Shown in pieces: positions 1 to 9,900 of a stretch of 46,493 bases of DNA. The translations under genes were made by a program, and so were the position numbers. The notes beneath the pieces are model-generated. The model was given only the letters and a program-made list of their open reading frames with translations. It searched no databases and had not been told where the DNA came from. The stretch's first letter is position 1. Each line of letters begins with the position of its first letter. Source of the DNA: Alphaproteobacteria bacterium. GTDB lineage: Bacteria > Pseudomonadota > Alphaproteobacteria > RS24. The stretch covers positions 1-46,493 of the forward strand of contig JAQWZC010000134.1 of the NCBI GenBank assembly GCA_029253645.1. Reading direction: 5' to 3'.

Positions 1-115
1 CCAAAACCTCGAAGGGGAAGGGCCCGGCCAGCCGCTCTTTAGCCTGTGCACCGCTTGGCGTGGCGCAAACCATTAATGCCGCCCATAGGGCGAAACAAAT
101 TCTTACTACGCGCAT
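1..115 (-). CDS. Thermonuclease (SNase)-like secreted protein, N-terminal fragment cut by window edge
   Basis: Not in the ORF track. Minus-strand reading from ATG at 115 gives MRVVRICFALWAALMVCATPSGAQAKERLAGPFPFEVL..., a signal peptide followed by a xGPxPxxVL segment typical of bacterial SNase-family N-termini. Open to the edge. Confidence 0.5.
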   Translation of the reverse strand, partial: MRVVRICFALWAALMVCATPSGAQAKERLAGPFPFEVL

Positions 116-143
116 TTCAAAACTCCCTCAACTTTTGACCTCA

Positions 144-276
144 GCCCGACATAAATGTCGGGCCGGGCTCCAACTTTGCGTAGGCAAAGAGGTCCTGCAT
201 ATTTCCCATATGGGTCTTGTATTCAGCAGAAGACCCGACCCTAAGGTCGGCTCTTTGCCTGTACAAAGTTGAAGCC
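144..276. repeat. Composite palindromic intergenic element (nested hairpins inside a 26-bp imperfect inverted repeat)
   Basis: GCCCGACAT-AA-ATGTCGGGC (144-163); inverted repeat 166-191 / 251-276 (22/26 matches); CCCATATGGG (205-214); CCGACC-CTAA-GGTCGG (235-250). Confidence 0.7.
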
Positions 277-337
277 AAGAATAAGTTAACGCGTTTAATG
301 ATGCGCTTCTAGCAACCTGTGGTTGCAAAACCGATAT

Positions 338-523
338 TTAAAAATCCGACACAATTCCGGCTTTTTCCCAATCGCCATAACGGGTCGGCTCCGGCCCGTC
401 TTGACCGCCTTGTTCTTTCGGGCGCGGCCCGGCTTTCAGCGCGTCGCGCCGCGCGGCGGCCTCGGCCAAGGCTTGTTTTTGAGCGGCTTTTTTTTGCTGC
501 TCCGATGTTTCATCATTTGACAT
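338..523 (-). CDS. DUF1674 / SDHAF4-like small protein
   Basis: From internal ATG at 523: MSNDETSEQQKK...PRPKEQGGQDGPEPTRYGDWEKAGIVSDF; the C-terminal GPEPTRYGDWEKxGIVSDF signature is characteristic. Confidence 0.85.
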   Translation of the reverse strand: MSNDETSEQQKKAAQKQALAEAAARRDALKAGPRPKEQGGQDGPEPTRYGDWEKAGIVSDF

Positions 524-575
524 GACCTCTATATGGGGGCTTGCCGTGCGCGCGGCAAGGTGGTGTAACCGCGAC

Positions 576-1847
576 ATGAGTTCGCAAGATAAAAAACGCC
601 CCCAAAAAGGGCGCGGTAAAACCGGCGCCAGACGCGCCGCCGCCACCATGTTGGCCGCCATTGAGCGCGGCAAAACATTAGACGAAGCGCGCGACAAGCT
701 GGCCGATTTGCGCGATAGCGACCGCAATTTGGCCGATGCGATTGTGCAAGCCACACTGCGCCATTATGGCGAGATTGATGCGCTGCTGCGCCGCCATGTC
801 AAAAAAATGCCGCCGCTCAGTTCTCTGGCGCGGCCCTTATTGGCCATTGGCGCGGCGCAATTAATATATATGAATGTGCCGTCACACGCGGCATTGCACG
901 AAACCGTCTCGGCCACCGGACGGCGCGAGCAACCCTATCGCGGTTTGATTAATGCGGTATTGCGCAATATTGCGCGCGCCCAAGACGCCAATGAGCTGCC
1001 CGCACCCGACCCGCTATTAAACCTGCCCGATTGGCTGCGCGATAATTGGCTGGATTTTTACGGGGTTGAAAAAACCACCGCCATTGCCGCCGCTTTGGCC
1101 GATGGGCCAAGCCTTGATTTATGTTTTAAATCCGCCGCCGCCGCCAAGGATTGGGCGGCGCAATATGGCGGCGTATTTTTACCGCCAAGCCATGTGCGCT
1201 TGGCCGAAAGCACCGATATCACCAAGCTGGCCGGATTTGCCGAGGGTGATTTTTGGGTGCAAAACGCCGCCGCCGGTCAGCCCGCCGCGCAGCTTATGGC
1301 GGCCTGCACCGCGCCGTCTCATATGCTCGATATATGCGCCGCCCCGGGCGGCAAGACATTGCAGCTGGCTGCTGCCGGTCATCAGGTCAGCGCGCTTGAT
1401 ATTTCCGCGCCGCGCCTCAAACGCCTTGCCGACAATATGGCGCGCACCAAATTGGACGGGCAAATGCAGGAAGTGATTTGCGCCGATGCATTGGATTGGC
1501 AACCCACGGCACTTTTTGACGCCATTCTATTGGATGCACCGTGCACCGCGACCGGCACATTGCGCCGCCACCCTGATGTATTGCGCCATCGCTCGGCAGG
1601 GCAAATGGCCAGGCTGGTGGATTTGCAAACCGCGCTTTTGGCGCGCGCTGCCGATTGGCTGAAGCCCGAGGGCGTTCTCGCCTATAGTGTTTGTTCTTTG
1701 CAGCATGAGGAAGGCGATGCCCGCATCGCGCATTTTTTGGAAAGCCGCGCTGATTTCACCCGCCTTGAAAGCGATGCGCCGAGGCGATTGACGCCGGATG
1801 AGAATATGGACGGGTTTTTTATCGCCCTATTGCAGAAAGCGGGCTGA
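576..1847 (+). CDS. rsmB: 16S rRNA (cytosine-C5) methyltransferase, RsmB/Sun family
   Basis: NusB-like N-terminus plus MLDICAAPGGKTLQLA, DAILLDAPCTATGTLRRHPD and YSVCSLQHEEGD motifs. Start chosen at internal ATG 576 (MSSQDKKR); ORF is open from 522. Confidence 0.9.
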   Translation: MSSQDKKRPQKGRGKTGARRAAATMLAAIERGKTLDEARDKLADLRDSDRNLADAIVQATLRHYGEIDALLRRHVKKMPPLSSLARPLLAIGAAQLIYMNVPSHAALHETVSATGRREQPYRGLINAVLRNIARAQDANELPAPDPLLNLPDWLRDNWLDFYGVEKTTAIAAALADGPSLDLCFKSAAAAKDWAAQYGGVFLPPSHVRLAESTDITKLAGFAEGDFWVQNAAAGQPAAQLMAACTAPSHMLDICAAPGGKTLQLAAAGHQVSALDISAPRLKRLADNMARTKLDGQMQEVICADALDWQPTALFDAILLDAPCTATGTLRRHPDVLRHRSAGQMARLVDLQTALLARAADWLKPEGVLAYSVCSLQHEEGDARIAHFLESRADFTRLESDAPRRLTPDENMDGFFIALLQKAG

Positions 1848-1977
1848 GGCCCAAGCGTCAAAAAAACTCTGAATAAGGCGGCGCGAGGGCGCGCCCTATC
1901 TTGTCGTTGGCGACAAAACGCTTTAGACAAAAGAGTGAACGGGGCTGGCCCCAATGATGAAAAATGATGAACCCAAA

Positions 1978-2646
1978 ATGGCTGATATCAAAATTTCCCC
2001 CTCTATTCTGTCTGCTGACTTTGCCCGTCTGGGCGAGGAAGTTGCGGCGATTTGCGCCGCCGGTTGTGATTATGTGCATGTCGATGTGATGGACGGGCAT
2101 TTTGTGCCCAATCTCACCATCGGGCCTGATGTGGTCAAAGCGCTGGCCCCGCATGCCTCTAAACCGCTGGATGTGCATTTAATGATTGCGCCGGTTGACC
2201 CCTATATCAGCGCCTTTGCTGATGCGGGCGCGGCCATTATTACCTTTCACCCCGAAGCCGGACCGCATCCGCATCGCACGGCGCAAGCCATTAAGGCGGC
2301 CGGATGCAAGGTCGGCATTTCGCTTAATCCGGCAACACCGGTCAGCGTGCTGGATAATTTAATGGGCGATATTGACCTGATTTTGGTGATGTCGGTCAAT
2401 CCGGGTTTTGGCGGACAGAGCTTTATTGAAAGCCAGATTGAGAAAATTAAAACCCTGCGCGCCATGATTGATGCGAGCGGGCGTGATATTGAGCTGGAAG
2501 TCGATGGCGGTGTTAATCGCGACACGGCGGCGCGGGTGATTGAGGCGGGGGCCTCTATGCTGGTTGCCGGTACAGCGACATTTCAGGGCGGCCCTGATAA
2601 ATATGCCGAAAATATTTCCGCTTTGCGTGAAGCTGCGGTGCGCTAA
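1978..2646 (+). CDS. rpe: Ribulose-phosphate 3-epimerase
   Basis: ISPSILSADFARLGEEV, VDVMDGHFVPNLTIGP, VMSVNPGFGGQSFI, EVDGGVN motifs. Start 1978 preferred; 1954 is possible. Confidence 0.95.
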   Translation: MADIKISPSILSADFARLGEEVAAICAAGCDYVHVDVMDGHFVPNLTIGPDVVKALAPHASKPLDVHLMIAPVDPYISAFADAGAAIITFHPEAGPHPHRTAQAIKAAGCKVGISLNPATPVSVLDNLMGDIDLILVMSVNPGFGGQSFIESQIEKIKTLRAMIDASGRDIELEVDGGVNRDTAARVIEAGASMLVAGTATFQGGPDKYAENISALREAAVR

Positions 2647-4388
2647 TGGCGCGCGCGCAGCGTCTCGCCTCGCGCTTTGAAACGCTGTCTGTCAGCGCCG
2701 CCAAGCTGCGGCAAAATCTGACCATTGCTTTTTATCGGTCTCTCTTCGGGCGCGGCTTATGGCGCGGTGCCAATGAACCGACCCTGTTTGATTATCCATC
2801 CGCATTGCGCCCGGGCCATGCTTTGCGCGGCGAAAGCTGGCTGGCCGGGGATTATTCCTTGCCCGGCGGGGTGGCGCGCAATGTCACCAAATCACCCTTT
2901 GAGATGGCTCCGCCCAGCACGCAATGGCGCGATAGCCTGCATAGTTTTGATTGGCTGCCCGATCTTTTGGCCATTGCCAATGGTGGCGGTCATCAAGCCG
3001 TGCGCGCCTCCATATTGCATTGGGCGCTGGCGCCTTATATTCACCACCGCGCCACCATGCGACCGGCTTTGGTCGGGCGGCGGCTCATGCGCTGGGCGCA
3101 GGCGCTGTCAGAGGTCAAAAGCGGTTTTGACGGGCAAGCCATTTCGCGTATTCATACCAGTTTTTCGGCGCAAACGCGCTGGCTCGAAAAGCTGGCCACC
3201 CAATGTGATGATGGCATTGACCGGCTACATGCGGCACTGGGTTTAACGCTGGCGGCCTGCGCCCTGCCGCAGCAAGGCCAGACTTTGCGCTATGGCATGG
3301 ATTTATTAAACCGCGAAATGCGCCGCCAAATTCTGCCCGATGGCGGTCATGCCTCGCGCAATCCGGCGTTGCTGGCTGATTTACTGGCTGATTTAATGGC
3401 GCTTGAGGCGGTGCTGAAAGCGCGCCAAGTCGAATTGCCAACCGCCATTGCCACGGCGCGCGCGCGCATGCAAACGCTATTGGCCATGCTGCGCCATAAG
3501 GACGGCCATCTCGGAGTCTTTCAAGGCGGGCTTGAGGGCCATCCCGATAATCTCGATGCGACGCGCCCGCAAGGCAAAGCCAAAACCGATAAGCCGATCA
3601 GTTTTGCCCAGAAAAGCGGCTATCAGCGACTGGAAGCGGGCGATAGCTGTGTGCTGATTGATGTCGGCGAACCGCCGCGCGGCGCGCATAGTATTGCCGC
3701 TCATGCCGCGCCTTTGGCGCTTGAAATGAGCCATGGCGGCGACCGGTTGATTGTGAATTGCGGGCCGAATTTAGTGCATGGTGCCGATTGGCAATTGGCA
3801 GCGCGCGGCCTGGCGGCGCATTCGACCTTGGCTTTTGACGCTGATGTGGCCGACCCGTTTTTACGCTCCGGCATGGGGGCGCGCCGTTTGGGGCCGCGTG
3901 TCAAAGGCGATGGTTGGCATATCACCAATCGCCGCGTTGAAGATAAAAGCGGCATTTGGCTGGAAACCAGCCATTCGATTTTTTTGGAAACCCATGGCGT
4001 GCGCCATAATCGCCGGTTTTTTATTGATGCGTCGGGTGAGGATATTCGCGGCGAGGATTTACTGCTGGCCGATATGAACCATGTGGCCCGCGAAGGCGCG
4101 ACCTTTCACCTGCGCTTTCATTTACACCCTAAGGTCAAAGCCAGCCTGCAAAGCGGCGGCGATGCGATATTGCTGCTGACACCGGCCGGCCATGGCTGGC
4201 AATTTCGCCTGGCCAGCGAGGCCACGGGTGATTTGCGTATTGAAGAAAGCGTTTATATGGGCCATAGCGGTGTGCCGCAACGCTGCCAGCAAATCACAGT
4301 GCAAGGGCGTTTGATGCATGGCGATACTCTGATGCGCTGGGCCTTGCGCTATGCCGGTCGCCAAGCCACGCGCCGGGTGCGGCGCTAG
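2646..4388 (+). CDS. Heparinase II/III family protein
   Basis: 580-aa ORF overlapping the rpe stop; central/C-terminal features ([21 protein letters not shown]) and position between rsmB/rpe and purH match the alphaproteobacterial heparinase II/III-like family. Confidence 0.8.
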   Translation: MARAQRLASRFETLSVSAAKLRQNLTIAFYRSLFGRGLWRGANEPTLFDYPSALRPGHALRGESWLAGDYSLPGGVARNVTKSPFEMAPPSTQWRDSLHSFDWLPDLLAIANGGGHQAVRASILHWALAPYIHHRATMRPALVGRRLMRWAQALSEVKSGFDGQAISRIHTSFSAQTRWLEKLATQCDDGIDRLHAALGLTLAACALPQQGQTLRYGMDLLNREMRRQILPDGGHASRNPALLADLLADLMALEAVLKARQVELPTAIATARARMQTLLAMLRHKDGHLGVFQGGLEGHPDNLDATRPQGKAKTDKPISFAQKSGYQRLEAGDSCVLIDVGEPPRGAHSIAAHAAPLALEMSHGGDRLIVNCGPNLVHGADWQLAARGLAAHSTLAFDADVADPFLRSGMGARRLGPRVKGDGWHITNRRVEDKSGIWLETSHSIFLETHGVRHNRRFFIDASGEDIRGEDLLLADMNHVAREGATFHLRFHLHPKVKASLQSGGDAILLLTPAGHGWQFRLASEATGDLRIEESVYMGHSGVPQRCQQITVQGRLMHGDTLMRWALRYAGRQATRRVRR

Positions 4389-4432
4389 ACAGAATGAAAA
4401 AGCCCGATGGGCATTATGAAAAGGAAGACCGA

Positions 4433-6016
4433 ATGTCTGATGTAAAACCCGTAACCCGCGCCCTTATCTCGGTTTCCAATAAGGACGGCATTGTCGATTT
4501 TGCCCGCAAGCTGGCCGCGCTTAATGTTGAGCTGGTGTCCACAGGCGGCACAGCCAGCCTGTTGGCCGAGGCCGGATTGGCGGTGAAGGATGTGTCGGAA
4601 TTGACCGGCTTTCCCGAAATGATGGATGGCCGCGTCAAGACCCTGCACCCGATGGTGCATGGCGGGCTTTTGGCGATACGCGATAATGCGGCGCATCAAG
4701 CCGCCATGGAGACGCATGGCATTGTGCCGATTGATTTATTGGTGGTGAATTTATACCCGTTTGAGGCCACTGTTGCGGCGGGCGGGGATTATGCGGCTTG
4801 CGTTGAAAATATCGATATTGGCGGGCCTGCCATGATACGCGCTGCGGCGAAAAATCACGAGGATGTTGCGGTTTTGGTGGATGGCGATGATTATGATGCG
4901 ATTTTGGACGCGCTCGCCAAAGGCGGCACGGACCGCGCTTTGCGCCAGCGTCTGGCGCAAAAAGCCTATGCCCGCACGGCGGCCTATGATGCGGCGATTT
5001 CCAATTGGATGGCTGACGCGCTTGAGATTGACATGCCGCCCTATCGCGCTTTTGGCGGCAAGCTGAACCAAGCTTTGCGCTATGGCGAGAACCCGCATCA
5101 GCAAGCCGGTTTTTATGCCGGTGACGCGCCACGCAAAGGCGTCGCCACGGCGCGCCAAATTCAGGGCAAGGCGCTGTCTTATAATAACATTAATGACACG
5201 GATGCGGCGTTTGAATTGGTCAGCGAATTTTCCGCTGAGGCGGCACCGGCCTGCGCCATTATCAAACATGCCAATCCCTGCGGTGTGGCTTTGGGCGACA
5301 CACCGGCCATGGCCTTTGCCAATGCGCTGCGCTGCGATCCGGTCTCCGCTTTTGGCGGCATTATCGCCATGAACAAGCCGCTGGATGCGCCGACAGCCGA
5401 AGCCATTACCGATATTTTCACCGAAGTGATTATCGCGCCCGAGGCGGATGAAGCGGCGCGCGAGATTATTGCGGCGAAGAAAAATCTGCGCCTCTTGCTG
5501 AGCGATGGCCTGCCTGCACCGCATGCGGCGGGGCTGTCTGTGCGCAATGTGGCGGGCGGCTATTTGGTACAAAATCGCGATAATGGTCATATCACGCAAG
5601 ATGATTTGACCTGCGTCACCAAGCGCCAGCCAAGCGCACAGGAAATGGCCGATTTGCTGTTTGCTTGGCGTGTGGCCAAACATGTGAAATCCAACGCCAT
5701 TATTTATGTCAAAGACCAAGCCACGGTCGGCATTGGCGCGGGCCAAATGAGCCGCCTTGACAGCGCGCGCATTGCGGCGCGCAAAAGTGCCGATGCGGCT
5801 GAAGCTTGCGGCGCGGATGCGCCCTTGGCGCAAGGCTCAGTGGTCGCGTCAGATGCGTTTTTCCCTTTTGCTGATGGGCTATTAAGCGCCGCCGAAGCGG
5901 GAGCAACCGCGATTATTCAACCGGGCGGCTCCATTCGCGATGATGAGGTGATTGCCGCGGCAGATGAGGCCGGACTGGCTATGGTCTTGACCGGCATGCG
6001 CCATTTCCGTCACTAG
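4433..6016 (+). CDS. purH: Bifunctional AICAR formyltransferase/IMP cyclohydrolase
   Basis: [79 protein letters not shown]. Start at internal ATG 4433. Confidence 0.97.
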   Translation: MSDVKPVTRALISVSNKDGIVDFARKLAALNVELVSTGGTASLLAEAGLAVKDVSELTGFPEMMDGRVKTLHPMVHGGLLAIRDNAAHQAAMETHGIVPIDLLVVNLYPFEATVAAGGDYAACVENIDIGGPAMIRAAAKNHEDVAVLVDGDDYDAILDALAKGGTDRALRQRLAQKAYARTAAYDAAISNWMADALEIDMPPYRAFGGKLNQALRYGENPHQQAGFYAGDAPRKGVATARQIQGKALSYNNINDTDAAFELVSEFSAEAAPACAIIKHANPCGVALGDTPAMAFANALRCDPVSAFGGIIAMNKPLDAPTAEAITDIFTEVIIAPEADEAAREIIAAKKNLRLLLSDGLPAPHAAGLSVRNVAGGYLVQNRDNGHITQDDLTCVTKRQPSAQEMADLLFAWRVAKHVKSNAIIYVKDQATVGIGAGQMSRLDSARIAARKSADAAEACGADAPLAQGSVVASDAFFPFADGLLSAAEAGATAIIQPGGSIRDDEVIAAADEAGLAMVLTGMRHFRH

Positions 6017-6019
6017 TCT

Positions 6020-8338
6020 TTAGCCGCAATGCTTGTCGGCCGTACCTTGCCAATCCTTGAGCAGGGGAAAGGCCGTCACCGCATCGCGCCATCGGGTTTG
6101 AGCTTGGGGGCGTGAGAATATTTTTTGCCGCATGGCACAGGCTTGCGTGCCGCGTTCAAGCTCAATGAATAATGCCGCCAGCCCAAGCCGCGCGCCCATG
6201 CCGACCGGGTCATCGGCCGGTGTGCGTTGCGCCAAAGAAGACAAGGCGCGGGCGGCTTCGAGACCACGCTGATTGGCCTGCAAAGCGGCGGCGCGCCAAA
6301 ACCAAGCTGATGGGCGGCGCGGAAAATTGGCCGCCAATATTTCGGCACTTTCCAGCGCACGGCTCGGCTTATCGCGCGCCAAATCATGCTCGATAAGGGT
6401 CTCCAATAAAACTGCATGCGGGCGACCTTGCAAATCAATCAGCCCACGCAAAAATCCATAATGGCCATCCAAATCCGGTTTTTTGAGCAAGCCGCGCAAA
6501 TGTTTTTTCCAATGCGCCAAAGTCACGGCAGCCAATTCTTCATCCGCCGGTTCCAGCAAAACCAATAATCTATCGCCATCGCCGCGCGCCATAATATAGC
6601 GCAGCGCTTGGGGGATGAACGGGCGGATATCGCCGCCATCCTCAACAAAGCCGCCCCAGCTATAGCCGAAAGCCGTGCTGTCCAAATCGGCCAGAAAGGC
6701 GGTTTCAAAAGCCGCTTGATGCACGGCCAGTCGATTGCTGGCGGGACAGCCCGGTGGGCATTGGCTGTTGCGCCATAAGCGATAGAGAATATGCCCGCCA
6801 CGCGCCGTGATGCGCAACTTCCCTTTATCCTCGCCCGCCTTTAAGCGCGCCTTAATCGCCTCGGCCAAGAGCCGCACCCGCATGCCGAGAAACAAGCGAT
6901 AGGCCGGTTCATCGGGGCCGATACCGGTTAAATAAGCATCCGCCGCCGGCCAGTCTGCGCCTTGGGCGGCATGACGCGCCAGCACAATACGCGCACGCAA
7001 ATCGAGCAAACCATTCAGCACCTCAACCGGTGTCGGCGGCGGCGCATCAATCGGTTTTTGAACTTGGATAAATTTTTCTTTGCGGCGGTGTTTTTTGGCC
7101 AATTCAACCAAAGCCGCATCGGGCGCTTTATCGGCGGTTAATTGCGCCAGCACAATCAGCTTATCCAGACGCTCGGCCTGCGGACCGGTGGCGGTGATTT
7201 TGCGCGCCGCGCGCAAATGGTCAATGGCCAAAACCACCGCGCCCAAATTGAGCCGCGCCACCCCCATTTGATAATCAACCTGTCGCTTCAAGCCATCGGG
7301 CAAAAGCTGATAATAGGGTTTTAAATCAGGCCAGCTATTCACCAGCTGGCTATATTGGCCATCGGCAAAAGCGCGGCGCATCACCCGCAGGCTGGGGCCG
7401 GGTGCATAATCCATCGCCTGCACCAAAAGCTGGTCGCGGGCAATCAGTGCCAAAGCGGCGCGCGCGCTTTCCGGCGTGCCGCGCAAAGCCGGTTCCAAAA
7501 GCGCGACAATCTCATCGGCGGGGCGTCCCTCACCGACCGCCAGTCGGGCCAAACGCAGCGCATCATTGGCCGGACGTCCGGTCAGGGGCGTCGCCTCGAC
7601 TTCCGCGTCTTGTTGCGAGGCGGTGGAGAAAAGCGGGGTTGGCGGCTGATAGCCGGGCGCGGTGATGCGCGCATAAAATGCCTCAACCGATTGCTTAAAG
7701 GCCGGTGCTCCGGCGCGCGCCAAGGATTGCCGCAAACGGCTCAGCGTGTCTTTCGCCGCCGCCAAGCGCCCGCCCTCTATTTGCGTGCTGGCCAGCCCAT
7801 ACATGGCGCGCTGCACCAAAACCGGATGCTTGAACTCAAAGGTCAATTGCTGCATGCGCTTGCTGGCCTCAATCAAGGCTTGTCTTTTATCATTAGCCGA
7901 AATATGGCGCACTGCGACAGCCAGAGAACTCCATGCCGTGGCATAGGCGGCAGCGACGCGCATGGATTCAATATCCGCCCAAAGCGTGGAGGATAGCAGG
8001 CTTTCATAATCAAGCTCATTGCCGCGCACGCGGTCTTCTGCCATGCGGCGCATATCGGCCATGATCTGATTTAACCGCTCAGCCGCTTTGACAAAAGGCA
8101 CCAGCTCCAACGGCCCGAGCGGCCCGTCATAACACGCCTCCATCGCCACGGAATACTCATCCATCGCCGCCAAATAGGGCGCGGCATCATCGGCCAGCGC
8201 GGCCAGTATTTTGGGCGCGCTCAGCGTCAATAAGTCCGGCGGTGAGCTACAGGCGCGCGCCGTTTGCGGAGCGAAAAACGCCGCGACCAGCAAAAACGCC
8301 ATGAGTTTGACAGACGGGGAAAAGAGACAGCGCATCAT
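6020..8338 (-). CDS. Large predicted periplasmic protein with helical/TPR-like repeats, function unknown
   Basis: 772-aa ORF with N-terminal signal peptide (VKLMAFLLVAAFFAPQTARA) and Ala/Leu-rich helical repeats; last gene of the ExbB-ExbD-ExbD-vWA operon. Confidence 0.7.
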   Translation of the reverse strand: MMRCLFSPSVKLMAFLLVAAFFAPQTARACSSPPDLLTLSAPKILAALADDAAPYLAAMDEYSVAMEACYDGPLGPLELVPFVKAAERLNQIMADMRRMAEDRVRGNELDYESLLSSTLWADIESMRVAAAYATAWSSLAVAVRHISANDKRQALIEASKRMQQLTFEFKHPVLVQRAMYGLASTQIEGGRLAAAKDTLSRLRQSLARAGAPAFKQSVEAFYARITAPGYQPPTPLFSTASQQDAEVEATPLTGRPANDALRLARLAVGEGRPADEIVALLEPALRGTPESARAALALIARDQLLVQAMDYAPGPSLRVMRRAFADGQYSQLVNSWPDLKPYYQLLPDGLKRQVDYQMGVARLNLGAVVLAIDHLRAARKITATGPQAERLDKLIVLAQLTADKAPDAALVELAKKHRRKEKFIQVQKPIDAPPPTPVEVLNGLLDLRARIVLARHAAQGADWPAADAYLTGIGPDEPAYRLFLGMRVRLLAEAIKARLKAGEDKGKLRITARGGHILYRLWRNSQCPPGCPASNRLAVHQAAFETAFLADLDSTAFGYSWGGFVEDGGDIRPFIPQALRYIMARGDGDRLLVLLEPADEELAAVTLAHWKKHLRGLLKKPDLDGHYGFLRGLIDLQGRPHAVLLETLIEHDLARDKPSRALESAEILAANFPRRPSAWFWRAAALQANQRGLEAARALSSLAQRTPADDPVGMGARLGLAALFIELERGTQACAMRQKIFSRPQAQTRWRDAVTAFPLLKDWQGTADKHCG

Positions 8339-8340
8339 AT

Positions 8341-9486
8341 CTATTCCAAATTGGCCAGAAACGGCGCCAGCTCATCATGAAACCGGTCGTCAAATATCAG
8401 CAAAGCCAGCGTCTTCATTAATTGGCGTTCCGCCGCCAAAGTGGCCGCCGTGCCACCGCCCAATCGGGCGAGACGGCGAAAGACCGGCATGACGCCTTTT
8501 TTTATCAAATCAACCCCCGAGCCGGTCGGGTCGCCGCGCCCCAAAAGCGCACGATTGGCCTCGACGCGACTGTCCAGCAATGACAAGCGGCCACCGCGCG
8601 ATTTAAACCGCTCGGCAATATCGGCGGCTTCATTCAGCTCCCGCCCATGCGGCGGTGCATCGCCGATAATAATCACCACACGTTGCGCCCCACTGCGCCA
8701 GCCAATCGCGCCCTCCACATCGCGCAAGGCTTGCGTCACCGCTTCGGGATGGTCGCCGCCGCCCAGCGCATCAATGCCGCTCATAAAGCCGCGGGCTTTT
8801 TGAATGTCAAAACTGGGCTGCGAGATGCGCGTGACGAATTCCGGGTCATTATAATCGCGATAAGCAATAATGCCGAAGCGCGCCAAAGGCACAAGGCCGC
8901 GCACATATTCCGACAGCTGCGCCATGCGTTGGCGCACATTGCGATGCACCCAGACCATTGAGCCGGTGGCATCAATGGCAAAGACCACATCAATGCCGGT
9001 TTTTTGCAAATGCTCAATATAATCGGCAAAACTTTGCGGCACGCCGGAAATCAAACCGCCGCCGGGCAAAGCGCGTTGCGTCACCGCCGCGCTGGGCAAT
9101 GGCATGGCGGGTGCAATGGTCGCCATTTGCGCATTATCCATCATGAGATCATTAAAATCGGCCTCAAGCGGCACTTCCAAAAGCTCGGACAGGTCAAGCT
9201 CGGCCTCAGCCAGGCGCGGCAGCTCAACCGGTATATCTTGCGGCAGTTCAAGGTCCAGCTCTTCGGGTCCGGCATCACCGGCCGAAATGACAATACTGTC
9301 AGCCGCCGCCCCGCCGCCGCGCTCGCCGCCAAATAACAAGACCAGCACCACGCCGACCGCCAGCACATGGGCCACCACAGAAGCCGCCAAAAGCGACCAC
9401 CAAATGCGCGGCGGCACCGCCACCAAACGTGCCCGCATACGGCTGAACCAGCCGCGTTTCTCGGGGGTTGTGACGGTTTCACTCAT
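8341..9486 (-). CDS. Membrane-anchored von Willebrand factor A (vWA) domain protein
   Basis: One N-terminal TM (WWSLLAASVVAHVLAVGVVLVLLFGG), acidic linker, then vWA: DVVFAIDATGSM (MIDAS), FGIIAYRDY, GGGDHPEAVTQAL, VVIIIGDAPPHG. Confidence 0.85.
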   Translation of the reverse strand: MSETVTTPEKRGWFSRMRARLVAVPPRIWWSLLAASVVAHVLAVGVVLVLLFGGERGGGAAADSIVISAGDAGPEELDLELPQDIPVELPRLAEAELDLSELLEVPLEADFNDLMMDNAQMATIAPAMPLPSAAVTQRALPGGGLISGVPQSFADYIEHLQKTGIDVVFAIDATGSMVWVHRNVRQRMAQLSEYVRGLVPLARFGIIAYRDYNDPEFVTRISQPSFDIQKARGFMSGIDALGGGDHPEAVTQALRDVEGAIGWRSGAQRVVIIIGDAPPHGRELNEAADIAERFKSRGGRLSLLDSRVEANRALLGRGDPTGSGVDLIKKGVMPVFRRLARLGGGTAATLAAERQLMKTLALLIFDDRFHDELAPFLANLE

Positions 9487-9899
9487 GGCGTCGCATCGCT
9501 TTTCAGTTCGGTTTTAAGCCTGATTTCGCCCACACCTGCCGCCGCCATAGCGCGGCGAAACGCCAATAATTGCTTGGCCGTGGCGCGGCGATCAGCAATC
9601 AGTTCAAGCGGCAAGCCTTGCGCGGCAATGCCTTTTTCAACCACCAAATCACTGACCTCGCTAAGCGTGACCGGCTTGATGTCGGAGAGATAAAACCCGT
9701 CATCTTGTTTCAGCCAAATGCTCAGCGCTGCGCCTTCATGTTCGGACTGCACCGTGCTGCGCGCCACTTCCAAACCCGAAGGATGATTGGTCGAGGGGCG
9801 ACCGGCAATCAGCACGAATAGGATTAATAAAAACACCACATTAATGAGCGGCAAAAGGTCGATGGATTTCATCTCGCGGCGGGTATTTTTCAACTGCAT
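9483..9899 (-). CDS. ExbD/TolR family protein (Asn in place of the expected TM Asp)
   Basis: Start at internal ATG 9899: MQLKNTRREMKSIDLLPLINVVFLLILFVLIAG...; single TM and C-terminal ExbD-like domain; overlaps the vWA start by 4 bp. Confidence 0.85.
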   Translation of the reverse strand: MQLKNTRREMKSIDLLPLINVVFLLILFVLIAGRPSTNHPSGLEVARSTVQSEHEGAALSIWLKQDDGFYLSDIKPVTLSEVSDLVVEKGIAAQGLPLELIADRRATAKQLLAFRRAMAAAGVGEIRLKTELKSDATP

Positions 9900-9900
9900 A

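Noticed and set aside
4751-5833. 360-aa antisense ORF opposite purH
   Set aside because: purH on the plus strand is unambiguous; the antisense frame has no family motif and is expected in high-GC DNA.
7355-7996. 213-aa plus-strand ORF opposite the 772-aa protein gene (also 11526-12170, 17420-17875, 19243-19878, 26155-26703)
   Set aside because: Shadow ORFs with Arg/Gln/His-rich composition opposite well-supported minus-strand genes.
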